From positions 3,758,814-3,822,813 of the forward strand of contig CP011806.1 in assembly GCA_001664505.1 (NCBI GenBank): a stretch of DNA of 64,000 nucleotides. Direction: 5' to 3'. Each line of letters starts with the position of its first letter. Position 1 is the stretch's first letter. Of this stretch, positions 41,883 to 50,260 are shown piece by piece. The stretch is from Acidobacteria bacterium Mor1. Lineage in GTDB: Bacteria > Acidobacteriota > Polarisedimenticolia > Polarisedimenticolales > Polarisedimenticolaceae. The notes beneath the pieces are model-generated. The model did no database searches. It was given only the letters and a program-made list of their open reading frames with translations, and had not been told where the DNA came from. The translations under genes were made by a program, and so were the position numbers.

Positions 41883-43517
41883 ATGTCTGGACAGGATGCG
41901 TCGCGGCCGGTGGAGGTCGCCCGGTGGTCGGAGCTTGCGGATCGCAAGCCCGCATACGCCCTGGTTTCGGCGGTGGATCTGGTGGTGGTGCGCTACGGCG
42001 ATGAAGTCTCGGTGCTCTACGGCCGTTGCTTGCACCGCGGGGCGCTGATGGCCGACGGCCACGTCGACGGTGACAACCTGATCTGCGGCGTGCACAACTG
42101 GGACTACCGGATCGACACCGGCGTCAGCGAGTACAACAACGCCGAAGTGCTGCACAAGTTCAACGCCTGGATCGACGACGACAAGGACGCGGTGATGGTC
42201 GACGCCGACGAGGTGGCGGCCTGGGCTAGCGAGCATCCGCAGCCTTTCGACCGGGACGCCTACCTGGGGCTCTACCAGGACCCGACAGGTACGGCGGCGG
42301 AGCCCTACAACAACCACATCCAGGCGCTGGCCCGGGACGGGCTGTCCAAGACCGGCCACCACGGCCCGGTTTCGGCCATGGGCGTGGCGCTCAACGAACT
42401 TCCCCGCTGGGAAGACATCCAGGTGCTGACCGCCCAGCTTCACCGGTTCCCGCTGCTCGACGATGCGCCGGTAGAAACGAAAGTCACCATCGGCCCCAAC
42501 GCGAAGAAGCCGCTTCATCTCGACATCCCGCTGTTCGTCAGCGACATGAGCTTCGGTGCGCTGTCGGAAGAAGCCAAGGTCGCGCTGGCGCGCGGCGCCG
42601 AGATGGCCGGCACCGGCATCTGTTCCGGTGAAGGGGGCATGCTGCCCGAGGAGCAAGCGGAGAACAGCCGCTACTTCTACGAGCTCGCCTCGGGGCGCTT
42701 CGGTTGGAGCCTGGACAAGGTCAAGCGCTGTCAGGCGTTCCACTTCAAGGGTGGCCAGGGCGCCAAGACCGGCACCGGCGGTCATCTTCCAGGTGAGAAG
42801 GTCCAGGGCAAGATCGCCGACGTGCGCGGCCTCGAACCGGGAACCCCCGCGATCAGTCCGCCGAAGTTCCCCGACTTCACCGGCCTCGATGACTTCAAGA
42901 AGGTCGCCGCGGAAGTGCGGGAGGTGACCGGCGGTATCCCCATCGGCTTCAAGCTTTCAGCCCAGCACATCGAAGCGGATCTGGACGCCGCCCTCGAGAT
43001 CGGCGTCGACTACGTGATCCTCGACGGTCGCGGAGGTGGCACCGGCGCCGCGCCGAACCTGTTCAAGCAGAACATCTCGGTGCCGACGATTCCGGCGCTG
43101 GCCCGGGCGCGCCGTCATCTCGACGCCCGCAAGCGGGGCGGCGTATCTCTCGTGATCACCGGCGGGCTGCGCACCGAGGCGGACTTCGTCAAGGCCCTCT
43201 GCCTGGGAGCCGACGCCATTGCCGTGTCGAACTCGGCGCTCCAGGCCATCGGCTGCCTCGGCATGCGCGCCTGCCACACCAACAACTGTCCGGTGGGGAT
43301 CGCGACCCAGAAGAACCATCTGCGGGCGCGGCTCAAGATTCAGAACTCCGCAGAACGCCTCGACCGCTACTTCCGCGCCACCGTCGATCTGATGAAGATC
43401 CTGGCCCGGGCCTGCGGTCATCACAGTTTCTCCGGCTTCAACCAGGGGGACCTGACCACCTGGAGCCGGGAGATGGCCGACCTGACCGGCCTGCCCTACG
43501 GCGGCGTCGGCCGCTAG
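41883..43517 (+). CDS. Rieske [2Fe-2S] domain fused to glutamate-synthase-like (GltB2-type) FMN/[3Fe-4S] domain
   Basis: A 544-residue fusion. Residues about 10-105 are a Rieske domain with Cys49-x-His51 and Cys68-x2-His71 (CLHRG/CGVHNW; the usual Pro after Cys is absent). Residues about 150-530 match the FMN-binding central and Fe-S parts of glutamate synthase: 'IPLFVSDMSFGALSEEAKVA', 'GTGICSGEGGMLPEE', 'QGAKTGTGGHLPGEKV', 'VDYVILDGRGGGTGAAP', and the [3Fe-4S] cysteines C-x5-C-x4-C in 'CLGMRACHTNNCPVGIATQ'. No glutaminase domain, so it is not a complete GOGAT. It is followed at 26 nt by a second Rieske-fused enzyme. Electrons could pass Rieske to FMN; the substrate is unknown. Confidence 0.85.
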   Translation: MSGQDASRPVEVARWSELADRKPAYALVSAVDLVVVRYGDEVSVLYGRCLHRGALMADGHVDGDNLICGVHNWDYRIDTGVSEYNNAEVLHKFNAWIDDDKDAVMVDADEVAAWASEHPQPFDRDAYLGLYQDPTGTAAEPYNNHIQALARDGLSKTGHHGPVSAMGVALNELPRWEDIQVLTAQLHRFPLLDDAPVETKVTIGPNAKKPLHLDIPLFVSDMSFGALSEEAKVALARGAEMAGTGICSGEGGMLPEEQAENSRYFYELASGRFGWSLDKVKRCQAFHFKGGQGAKTGTGGHLPGEKVQGKIADVRGLEPGTPAISPPKFPDFTGLDDFKKVAAEVREVTGGIPIGFKLSAQHIEADLDAALEIGVDYVILDGRGGGTGAAPNLFKQNISVPTIPALARARRHLDARKRGGVSLVITGGLRTEADFVKALCLGADAIAVSNSALQAIGCLGMRACHTNNCPVGIATQKNHLRARLKIQNSAERLDRYFRATVDLMKILARACGHHSFSGFNQGDLTTWSREMADLTGLPYGGVGR

Positions 43518-43543
43518 ACCAAGACCCTGCTTAGGAGTCCGTG

Positions 43544-45514
43544 ATGTCCGACAAGCTGAACATCGTCTGGGAGAAGGCGCTCGACAAAGACGAGCTGCCC
43601 GAAGGCCGCGTCAAGTCGGTGACCTGTCACCGGGTCAACATCTGCATGAGTCACTTCGAGGGGAAGTACGCGGCGTTGGACAACGCCTGTCCCCACCAGG
43701 GCGGACCCCTGGGTGAAGGGTCGATCGAGAACGGCTGGATCCGTTGTCCGTGGCACGGTTGGGATTTTCATCCGACCACCGGCAACTCTCCCGGTGGTCA
43801 CGACGACGGCGTCGACACTTTCCCGGTTGAGGTGCGTGACGACGGCGTCTACGTCGGCTTCCCCGCCGAGGAAGAGCACGTCCGTTCGGTCACCGACGTG
43901 ATGGCCGAGACCATGACCAACTGGGGTGTCCGCTGGGTCTTCGGCATGGTCGGCCACTCGAACCTGGGTCTGGCCGATGCCCTGCGGCGGCAGACCTCGG
44001 CGGGCAAGCTGGGCTACGTGGCGATTCGTCACGAGGGTGCGGCGGCCTTCGCCTGTTCGGCCTACGGCAAGTTGACCGGCCGTCCCGCCGCGTGCCTCGG
44101 CATCGCCGGCCCCGGTGCGACGAACCTGTTGACCGGCCTGTGGGACGCCAACGTCGATCGCTCACCGGTGCTGGCGTTGACCGGGCAGGTCGACACCCAG
44201 GTGATGGGGCCGGGCGCCTTCCAGGAGATCGATCTGCAGGCCGCCTTCGGCAAGGTGGCCCAGTTCACCCAGACCACGCTCCATACCAGCAAGCACGCGG
44301 AACTGGTCAACCTGGCCTGCAAGAGCGCGATCCTCAACCGGGGCGTGTCTCATCTGATCTTCCCCGACGAGGTGCAGGTGCTGCCCGCGGCGGAGGGCGC
44401 CAAGGCGGGCAAACCCGAGGGCCGGATCACCGCCCGGGAGATCGCGCCGCCGGAAGATTCCGTCGAGGACGCGGTCAAGCTGCTCAAGGGCGCCAAGCGC
44501 CCGGTGATCATCGTCGGCCACGGTTCGCGCTTCCACATGGATGAGGTAACGGCGCTGGCGGAGATGTTGAACGCTCCGGTGATCACCACCTTCAAGGGCA
44601 AGGGGTTGATCAGCGATCATCATCCGCTGGGTTGCGGCGTGCTCGGCCGCAGCGGCACGCCGATCGCCAGCTGGTTCATGAACGAGGCGGACTGCCTGCT
44701 GGTCATGGGTGCCAGCTTCTCCAACCACACCGGCATCACCCCGAAAAAACCGACGATCCAGGTGGACTACGATGCATTGGCGCTGGGACGCTTCCACGCC
44801 GTCGACGTGCTCTGCTGGGGCGAGGTCGGCGTCACCGCGCGGATCCTCAAGGAGCGCCTGGCTTCCGGCACCGCCGCGATCGATCAGCGGGGGGAGGTCG
44901 CCGACCGCTGGAAGATCTGGCGCAGCGAGAAGCAGCGCCGCGAGGCCGAGGAACGGGGCCACGGCATCCATTCGGCGACACTGTTCGCGGCAATGACCCG
45001 ACAGGTGGACAAGAACGCGATCATGGCCGTCGACGTGGGCAACAACACCTACTCCTTCGGCCGCTACTTCGAGTGCACCGATCAGGCGGTGCTGATGTCC
45101 GGTTACCTGGGCTCCATCGGCTTCTCGCTACCGGCGGCGCTTGGCGCCTGGTGCGCCACCCAGGAAGAGGACCCGCTGTTCAAGGGGCGCCAGGTGGTCT
45201 CGGTCAGCGGCGACGGCGGCTTCGGCCAGTACCTGGGCGACTGGACCACGACGGTGCGCCACAACATGAACATCACCCACGTGCTCTTGAACAACTGCGA
45301 GCTCGGAAAGATCAGCAAGGAGCAGCGTTCGGCCCACTTCGATGTGTGGGAGACCTCGCTGCACAACCCGAGTTTCTCGGGCTACGCCGAGCTGTGCGGG
45401 TCGAAGGGGATCCGGGTCACCGACGCGGCGAAGCTGGACGACGCGCTCCGCGAGGCGCTGGACCACGACGGCCCGGCGCTGGTCGAGGTGATGACCGACG
45501 CGAGCCTGATCTAG
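43544..45514 (+). CDS. Rieske [2Fe-2S] domain fused to thiamine-diphosphate-dependent oxidase/decarboxylase-like enzyme
   Basis: A 656-residue fusion. Residues about 8-107 are a canonical Rieske domain (Cys49-Pro-His51, Cys68-Pro-Trp-His71). Residues about 112-280 form the ThDP PYR domain, with Glu164 in 'IRHEGAAAFACSAYGKLTG' and 'GIAGPGATNLLTGLWDANVD'; about 300-430 is the central domain ('RPVIIVGHGSRFHMDEV'); about 480-640 is the PP domain with the ThDP motif from GDG (about 556-558) to NN ('THVLLNNCELGKISKEQRS'). It is similar to acetolactate synthase/pyruvate oxidase (PoxB)-type enzymes, which cleave 2-oxo acids. The Rieske domain suggests electrons are passed on rather than to O2. ATG 43544 follows AGGAG. 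Confidence 0.88.
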   Translation: MSDKLNIVWEKALDKDELPEGRVKSVTCHRVNICMSHFEGKYAALDNACPHQGGPLGEGSIENGWIRCPWHGWDFHPTTGNSPGGHDDGVDTFPVEVRDDGVYVGFPAEEEHVRSVTDVMAETMTNWGVRWVFGMVGHSNLGLADALRRQTSAGKLGYVAIRHEGAAAFACSAYGKLTGRPAACLGIAGPGATNLLTGLWDANVDRSPVLALTGQVDTQVMGPGAFQEIDLQAAFGKVAQFTQTTLHTSKHAELVNLACKSAILNRGVSHLIFPDEVQVLPAAEGAKAGKPEGRITAREIAPPEDSVEDAVKLLKGAKRPVIIVGHGSRFHMDEVTALAEMLNAPVITTFKGKGLISDHHPLGCGVLGRSGTPIASWFMNEADCLLVMGASFSNHTGITPKKPTIQVDYDALALGRFHAVDVLCWGEVGVTARILKERLASGTAAIDQRGEVADRWKIWRSEKQRREAEERGHGIHSATLFAAMTRQVDKNAIMAVDVGNNTYSFGRYFECTDQAVLMSGYLGSIGFSLPAALGAWCATQEEDPLFKGRQVVSVSGDGGFGQYLGDWTTTVRHNMNITHVLLNNCELGKISKEQRSAHFDVWETSLHNPSFSGYAELCGSKGIRVTDAAKLDDALREALDHDGPALVEVMTDASLI

Positions 45515-45582
45515 GCTTGCGTGGGATCCAGGCCGCACGTACGGCGGCGGCTAACGGGACTGGCGCTGCCAAACCGGGTGCG

Positions 45583-45777
45583 CTAGTCGATCTGGCCAAT
45601 TCGGGAGCCGTTGGAGTCCACGCCAACCGGGTCTGGGTCCTCCGCGATGCCCTGCAGTTTGCTGTCCGCTACCGAGCATTCCGACGGGGTGCATCGCGGA
45701 ACGAGGCCGTGTTGATGCGCAGCGATTTGATGGATCAGCAGGCCTAGCAATAGCAAGATGACGTCTGGTCTAAGCAT
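45583..45777 (-). CDS. Small exported peptide (64 aa) downstream of the TPR gene
   Basis: A 64-residue peptide with a signal-like N-terminus ('MLRPDVILLLLGLLIHQIAA', predicted cut before HQHG), then a short chain with two cysteines ('RCTPSECSV') and an acidic end. It is likely real: it overlaps the TPR gene's end by 8 nt, and GGGGAG stands 7 nt before its ATG, so it is translationally coupled as third gene of the sigma-like/TPR operon. No family recognised; a secreted signal, toxin or effector peptide are options. Confidence 0.5.
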   Translation of the reverse strand: MLRPDVILLLLGLLIHQIAAHQHGLVPRCTPSECSVADSKLQGIAEDPDPVGVDSNGSRIGQID

Positions 45778-47008
45778 ATGAACGCTCCCCGCCGAGGTAC
45801 CTTTTCAGCGATTCAGTCGGCAGCCCTTTCTCTTCGTAGCCTCTCTTGAGCATGCGCATCCGAGAACGAGCGAATCTTTCCTTGGTCTCGTTGCCTTCCT
45901 TCTGAGCGATTCTCCAGTCGTAGTAGCTGTTGTGAAGATGGATCTGGAGATCCGCGGTGCGCGCAGTCGACTCTGAGAAACACGCTCGAGCCCGTCCGTA
46001 GTCGCCTTTCTTGTAGAAAGCTTCCCCCAAGTTCGCCAAGGCGACTCCAGCCAGCCGACGTTTTCCTCCTTGTTCCGCTTCGTTCAGCACGCCCCTGAGG
46101 CGTACGATTCCGTCGTTGATTCTGCCGAGGTTCACCTGGCAGAGGCCGATGTGCAACTGAACACGTGGAATTTCTTCGGTGCACTGACACCGAACGTAGA
46201 GGCGCAGTGCCCGTTTGGCGATTCGAAGTGCTTCGCCAAACCTGCCTGATTGCCACAATGTGTTGCTTTCCACGTGACAGCCCATTGCCATCAATCGAAC
46301 GGACCTCAAGGAACGAGCCAGCCCTTGCGCCACGCGTGCAACCCCAGACGCCATTCCGCTCTCACCCTCCGCTCGGAGCAGTGCCGCAAGGCTCAGGGTG
46401 GCTCGCGTCAAGATCTTGCGATCATGGGTGCACAGCAATACTTCGGCAAGGGTGCTGCGGGCGATCATGAGCTCGCCACTCCGAAGGTATGCCGACACTG
46501 TCGACAACTTCGCGTCGAGCTCTGTTTCCTGCGAGTGGCTTCGCGCGATTCTTGCCGCTTTGTTGAAATAGAGGATAGCATCGCGATCATTCTCGGATGC
46601 CAAACAAAGACGGCCTTCTCGAAGGTTTGTCTGCGCCTCTCCAGGCGTTCGGCCGGAGATACTTGGGCTGTCTACGCAATTGGTCCGCACCCTCGGCGGA
46701 TGTGTATCAGCGGCGGTGGTGGCTTCGATGCACGCTCCAGGTACCAGGCCGGCCAGCCAGCGATAGTCACCGAGCGGGTCCTGCTCCGCGGCGTCGATGA
46801 TTCGTTCGGTTTCTCGGTGCGTGTCCGCGCCCATTCCTCGCGACATGATCTTGCTGATCAACTCGAGCCGGTCCCTGCTCTCTTGTTCGCAATGGCGCCT
46901 CGTTCCGGATGACGAGCGCCCCCCGTGCTTCAGCTCAGCCGAGGATGCGGCTTCCAGCTGCCCCGTGATCATTCGTTCCAAGTGTTCGATCGTTTGGTTC
47001 CTAGTCAT
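45770..47008 (-). CDS. TPR-like protein, partner of a sigma-like protein
   Basis: A 412-residue helical protein. The N-terminal about 100 residues have a short polar/helical section; from about 125 on there are TPR pairs ('AQTNLREGRLCLASENDRDA', 'LSTVSAYLRSGELMIARSTL', 'ALANLGEAFYKKGDYGRARA'). It lacks a signal peptide. ATG overlaps the stop of the sigma-like gene by 4 nt (ATGA) and its stop overlaps the small exported peptide. GC is about 58% in sampled lines here, lower than neighbours at about 67-70%, which suggests transfer. Regulatory adaptor is a reasonable guess. Confidence 0.7.
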   Translation of the reverse strand: MTRNQTIEHLERMITGQLEAASSAELKHGGRSSSGTRRHCEQESRDRLELISKIMSRGMGADTHRETERIIDAAEQDPLGDYRWLAGLVPGACIEATTAADTHPPRVRTNCVDSPSISGRTPGEAQTNLREGRLCLASENDRDAILYFNKAARIARSHSQETELDAKLSTVSAYLRSGELMIARSTLAEVLLCTHDRKILTRATLSLAALLRAEGESGMASGVARVAQGLARSLRSVRLMAMGCHVESNTLWQSGRFGEALRIAKRALRLYVRCQCTEEIPRVQLHIGLCQVNLGRINDGIVRLRGVLNEAEQGGKRRLAGVALANLGEAFYKKGDYGRARACFSESTARTADLQIHLHNSYYDWRIAQKEGNETKERFARSRMRMLKRGYEEKGLPTESLKRYLGGERSYA

Positions 47009-47661
47009 AGTTCTTGTCCGTGCCGGCCGAATTTCCGGCGAGCCCGCCGCATGATCCGTTTGCGCCGCTTGTAGACCTCGCGGGCGGGAAGGTCCTGAAG
47101 TCGAGCAGACTCTCTTGCGGGCAGATTCTCCAGCATGTGAAGAAGCGTTGGTAGTAGCTCCTCAGGAAGCGTCTCGTGTAGGTAGCTCAAGACACGAACC
47201 AATTTTCGCTCCCACTGCTCGAACGCCTCTTCTTCCTGCTCCAACGTGCGCAGAGTCTGTGGCGCAGGGATTCGATCCATCCAGAGGTCGTCAATCGGTC
47301 GGACGTTCCGACCGGAGATGCGCCACTTGTTGGAAAGCTTGCTGTCAACGACTCCCTTGAGAAACTTGAGCACATCATTGCAGTTACGCGTATCCCATTG
47401 ACGAACCGGAGCCGCCTTTCCCGGCTTCTTCTGTTCCGGCGAGATGACGCTGAGGATTGACTCCCCCACCACGTCATGCGGCTCGTCCGTGAAGGCCCGC
47501 CCACCGTAGAACACGGTCATTCTGAACTTCGTGTAGGCCTTCAACGTTTCCATAAGATCCCACCACTGCCCCGCTGTCATGGATTCGAGCTGTTGCTCGG
47601 CGGCGGGGTCGAGTTGGTCCGAGAATCGGCACTGCGCCTGATTTCGAAATCCCTCTCCCAT
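47005..47661 (-). CDS. Divergent sigma-70-like protein
   Basis: A 218-residue protein with distant ECF-sigma character. 'AYTKFRMTVFYGGRAFTDEP', 'DVVGESILSVIS' and 'RQWDTRNCNDVLKFLKGVVD' resemble sigma region 2 (the 'EDLVQEAL...R.W......FL..V..S' pattern); the C-terminal 'LPARESARLQDLPAREVYKR' and 'RRKRIMRRARRKFG' resemble region 4 with a basic recognition helix. The match is by eye only. First gene of an operon with the TPR protein and a small exported peptide. GC is low for the window. Alternatively it is an unrelated HTH regulator. Confidence 0.5.
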   Translation of the reverse strand: MGEGFRNQAQCRFSDQLDPAAEQQLESMTAGQWWDLMETLKAYTKFRMTVFYGGRAFTDEPHDVVGESILSVISPEQKKPGKAAPVRQWDTRNCNDVLKFLKGVVDSKLSNKWRISGRNVRPIDDLWMDRIPAPQTLRTLEQEEEAFEQWERKLVRVLSYLHETLPEELLPTLLHMLENLPARESARLQDLPAREVYKRRKRIMRRARRKFGRHGQEL

Positions 47662-47682
47662 CCTTGGCCCCCTTTGGGTTCT

Positions 47683-47699
47683 GCATACACAACTTATGC
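47683..47699. promoter_or_regulatory. Dyad upstream of the sigma-like operon
   Basis: GCATA (47683-47687), 7-nt spacer, TATGC (47695-47699), 22-38 nt upstream of the ATG at 47661 on the minus strand, where the promoter should be. Candidate operator. Confidence 0.4.
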
Positions 47700-47978
47700 C
47701 GAACGGTCGGGGTTTTGGACCGTCGGTATTGCTGAATGCCGAAACGAATGTCGACAGCGTTTCCGGGCGAGCGCGCGCGTCGACGACAAAAGCCCGAGAA
47801 ACGCCGACTTAGGCCGAAGTGAGGTGCCCGGTTCTCGACGACCGGCGCAGCAGTTCGCAATACGGAACTTGCGGGCGAACAGACCGCAGGGACGGCGGAG
47901 GGCTGGCTGCCAGCGTAGGCGCCGCGGTGAGCGGCCAAAACACGGATAGCTCAGCATGGCATAGCGGAACGCGTTTGC

Positions 47979-47992
47979 GAGTGACGTCACTC
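47979..47992. promoter_or_regulatory. Perfect 14-bp palindrome upstream of the exported cysteine-rich peptide
   Basis: GAGTGACGTCACTC, a perfect palindrome without spacer, 73 nt before ATG 48065. TGACGTCA is the core of many dimeric-regulator sites. Candidate operator. Confidence 0.5.
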
Positions 47993-48064
47993 CCACGGTT
48001 CGTAGTGGTCAACACACCCCGTCGGTCGCTCTTGGGGGCGCCTCGGGAGGCCTGGGAGTTATTC

Positions 48065-48316
48065 ATGCAGAAAAGAAGCTTGTGTGGTCTTGGTGTCGTG
48101 AGTGCCTGTTTGCTGGGGTTGCTTGTGATCGCAGGAGAGGTCGAGCATCCGCAGGCAGCCGTTTCCGATGAGATTCAGTGCTCGATCTGTGTTCCGCAGT
48201 GCACGGATTGCGCGCCGGAGGTCGGGTTGGTTCTCTTCGGGACTCCGTTGGTTTGCCGGTACGACTCGTGCTCTGGTGGTTACTGCGTCTACCGGTGCTT
48301 CCCCGTGGCCGAGTAA
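48065..48316 (+). CDS. Exported small cysteine-rich peptide (83 aa)
   Basis: An 83-residue peptide with signal peptide about 1-31 ('LGVVSACLLGLLVIAGEVEH') and a mature part with eight cysteines: 'IQCSICVPQCTDCAPEVGLV' and 'LVCRYDSCSGGYCVYRCFPV'. The even number suggests four disulfides. ATG 48065 follows GGGAG at about 7 nt; the open frame upstream to 47819 has no support. It is encoded divergently from the sigma-like/TPR/peptide operon in a low-GC stretch, suggesting they form one system. No family recognised. Confidence 0.68.
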   Translation: MQKRSLCGLGVVSACLLGLLVIAGEVEHPQAAVSDEIQCSICVPQCTDCAPEVGLVLFGTPLVCRYDSCSGGYCVYRCFPVAE

Positions 48317-48465
48317 CTCGAAATGCGGGAAGTAGTGCAGTCGCCGAAAGCTCCGGGTGTCTCTCCCACGAGATCGGATTCTTGCCGGCGGGAGAGTAGC
48401 GCTGAGCTGGCGCCGGGCTCTCCGGCGACTCTCTACTTCCCGCTGTCGATGGTCAGGTGCCTACG

Positions 48466-50115
48466 CTAGGCGTCGGGCTCGGTCAGGAATCGGTGGACCG
48501 CCGAGATCACCACGGACCCCTCGCCGACGGCCGAGGCGACACGTTTGACCGACCCGGCCCGAATGTCACCGACGGCGAAGACACCGGGCAGGCTGGTTTC
48601 ATAGGTCGATGACCGGGGGCTCGCATCGGCACCGGTCCGGATGAAGCCCTTGTCGTCGAGGGCGAGTTGGCCGTCGAGCCATCCGGTGTTTGGGGCGGCG
48701 CCCGCCATGATGAACAGCGCTCGACAGTCGAGGCTCGTTTCCTCGCCGGTCTGGTTGTTGCGCAACACCACCCGTTCCAGTTCAGGGTCTCCCTCGAGCC
48801 GGTTCACCTCGGTACGGGTCCACAGGCGAATCCGTTCGTCGCTTTCGATGCGCCGGGTCAGGTAGCTGGACATCGTGGCGGCGAGCCCCGATCCGCGGAC
48901 GGCGATGTGGGTGCAGCGGGCGTGCCGCGACAGGAACATCGCCGCCTGCCCCGCCGAGTTGCCGCCGCCGACGATCACCGCCTGGGTGCCCGAGCAGTAG
49001 CGAGCCTCGAGGTCGGTGGCGGCGTAGTACACGCCGCGGCCCTCGTAGTCGGCGATTCCCTCGATGGGCAGGCGGCGGTACTGGACACCGTTTGCCAGCA
49101 CCACCGAGCGGCCCTTGACCTCGGATCCGTCGTCCAGTTCGAGGCCGAACCCGCCGGATACTTCGCACAGCTTCGTGGCCCGCCGCGGCGTGGTCACCCG
49201 GGCGCCGAACTTCACCGCCTGAACCTCACCCAGGTAGGCCAGCTCGGCGCCGGAGATGCCCCGGGGAAAGCCGAGATAGTTCTCGATACGCGAGGAGGTG
49301 CCCGCCTGGCCGCCGATCGCCGTGTCCTCGATGGCCAGCACCGACAGCCCTTCCGAAGCCGCGTAGACGCTGGCCGCCAGGCCCGCCGGCCCCGCACCGA
49401 CCACCAACACGTCGAAGGTCGTGCCGCAGTCGGCGACCAGGTCCAGGCCCATGGCTTCGGCCAGCTCTCTGGGTTTCGGTGAGGCGAGGATTTTCGAGTT
49501 GCCGACGATGGCCGCCGGTCCCTCGGCCGGCAGATCGCCGAGCTCGGCGAGTTCCGCCATCTCGTTCGTCGCCGAGCGTTCGACCCAGCGGTGGGGGATC
49601 TGGCTGCGGTGAGCGAACTCTCGCAGCCGCAGCGCCCGGGGATCGGTGTCGTCTCCAAGCAGGATCAACCCGCCTTCGCCCCATTCCATCAATAGCCTGC
49701 GCCGGGCGGCAAAGGCGGGTACGACGACATCGCCCACCTCGGGGATCTTGCGAACCAGTTCCCGCAGGCGGGCCTGGGGCACCACGACGGCGCGGGTTTG
49801 CTCGCGCGCACGCCCTGCGAGAAAGGCCCGTTGACCCATCAGCATGCCGAGTTCGCCGAGGAAGTGTCCCGCATCGATCCGAACCACCGTGTGGCCGTCG
49901 GAGCGGTCGATGATGTCGACGGAGCCACTCTCCAGGTAGAACAGGTCGTAGCCGTCTTGTCCGACGTCGAAGAGCAGGGCTCCCGCGTCGAAGGTCTTCT
50001 CGGTTCCGTGCCGGCGGATCGCCTGACGGAACCCGTCATCCAGGTCGGGCCAGGCAGCTTGTTCGAGACTGGTCTTGGCGAGAGAGCGTTGCGGCCGGCG
50101 AGGGTCGGGACTCAT
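48466..50115 (-). CDS. Cyclic-nucleotide-binding domain fused to thioredoxin-reductase-like FAD oxidoreductase
   Basis: A 549-residue fusion. Residues about 25-135 are a cNMP-binding domain ('FDAGALLFDVGQDGYDLFYL', 'GSVDIIDRSDGHTVV', 'DAGHFLGELGMLMGQRAFLA'). Residues about 235-545 are a thioredoxin-reductase-like flavoprotein: 'DVLVVGAGPAGLAASVYAAS', 'GGQAGTSSRIENYLGFPRGI', NADPH loop 'AVIVGGGNSAGQAAMFLSRH', and 'LPGVFAVGDIRAGSVKRVAS'. The redox CxxC of true thioredoxin reductases is missing: where it should be the sequence reads 'ATDLEARYCSGTQ', a single Cys. So it reduces something other than thioredoxin. Between the two parts is an about 80-residue thioredoxin-like linker region (about 145-225). 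Confidence 0.88.
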   Translation of the reverse strand: MSPDPRRPQRSLAKTSLEQAAWPDLDDGFRQAIRRHGTEKTFDAGALLFDVGQDGYDLFYLESGSVDIIDRSDGHTVVRIDAGHFLGELGMLMGQRAFLAGRAREQTRAVVVPQARLRELVRKIPEVGDVVVPAFAARRRLLMEWGEGGLILLGDDTDPRALRLREFAHRSQIPHRWVERSATNEMAELAELGDLPAEGPAAIVGNSKILASPKPRELAEAMGLDLVADCGTTFDVLVVGAGPAGLAASVYAASEGLSVLAIEDTAIGGQAGTSSRIENYLGFPRGISGAELAYLGEVQAVKFGARVTTPRRATKLCEVSGGFGLELDDGSEVKGRSVVLANGVQYRRLPIEGIADYEGRGVYYAATDLEARYCSGTQAVIVGGGNSAGQAAMFLSRHARCTHIAVRGSGLAATMSSYLTRRIESDERIRLWTRTEVNRLEGDPELERVVLRNNQTGEETSLDCRALFIMAGAAPNTGWLDGQLALDDKGFIRTGADASPRSSTYETSLPGVFAVGDIRAGSVKRVASAVGEGSVVISAVHRFLTEPDA

Positions 50116-50260
50116 CGATGTCTCCGCGTGGTGTCGTTGGGTTCTCCGCAGGGGCGATCCGTGGGATCGATCGGAGCGTCGTCACAGCATAGCCTGCGCC
50201 GTCCAGTCGGGCCGCGCCCTCAGGTGCAACTCGATTCGAGCACGGAGGGCTGGGGAACCC

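Larger units (their letters stand above)
47662..48064. other. 403-bp divergent intergenic region of the low-GC island
   Basis: It separates the sigma-like operon (minus) from the exported cysteine-rich peptide (plus). It holds two dyads (47683-47699 and 47979-47992) annotated separately, and no convincing gene. A tRNA-like stretch at 47946-48010 does not fold into a tRNA. Confidence 0.5.

Noticed and set aside
47943-48012. tRNA-like stretch ('GATAGCTCAGCATGG' followed by 'GGTTCG')
   Set aside because: The D-arm pairs only partly, no anticodon stem with 5 bp can be formed, and the T-arm has a wrong loop size. No acceptor stem.
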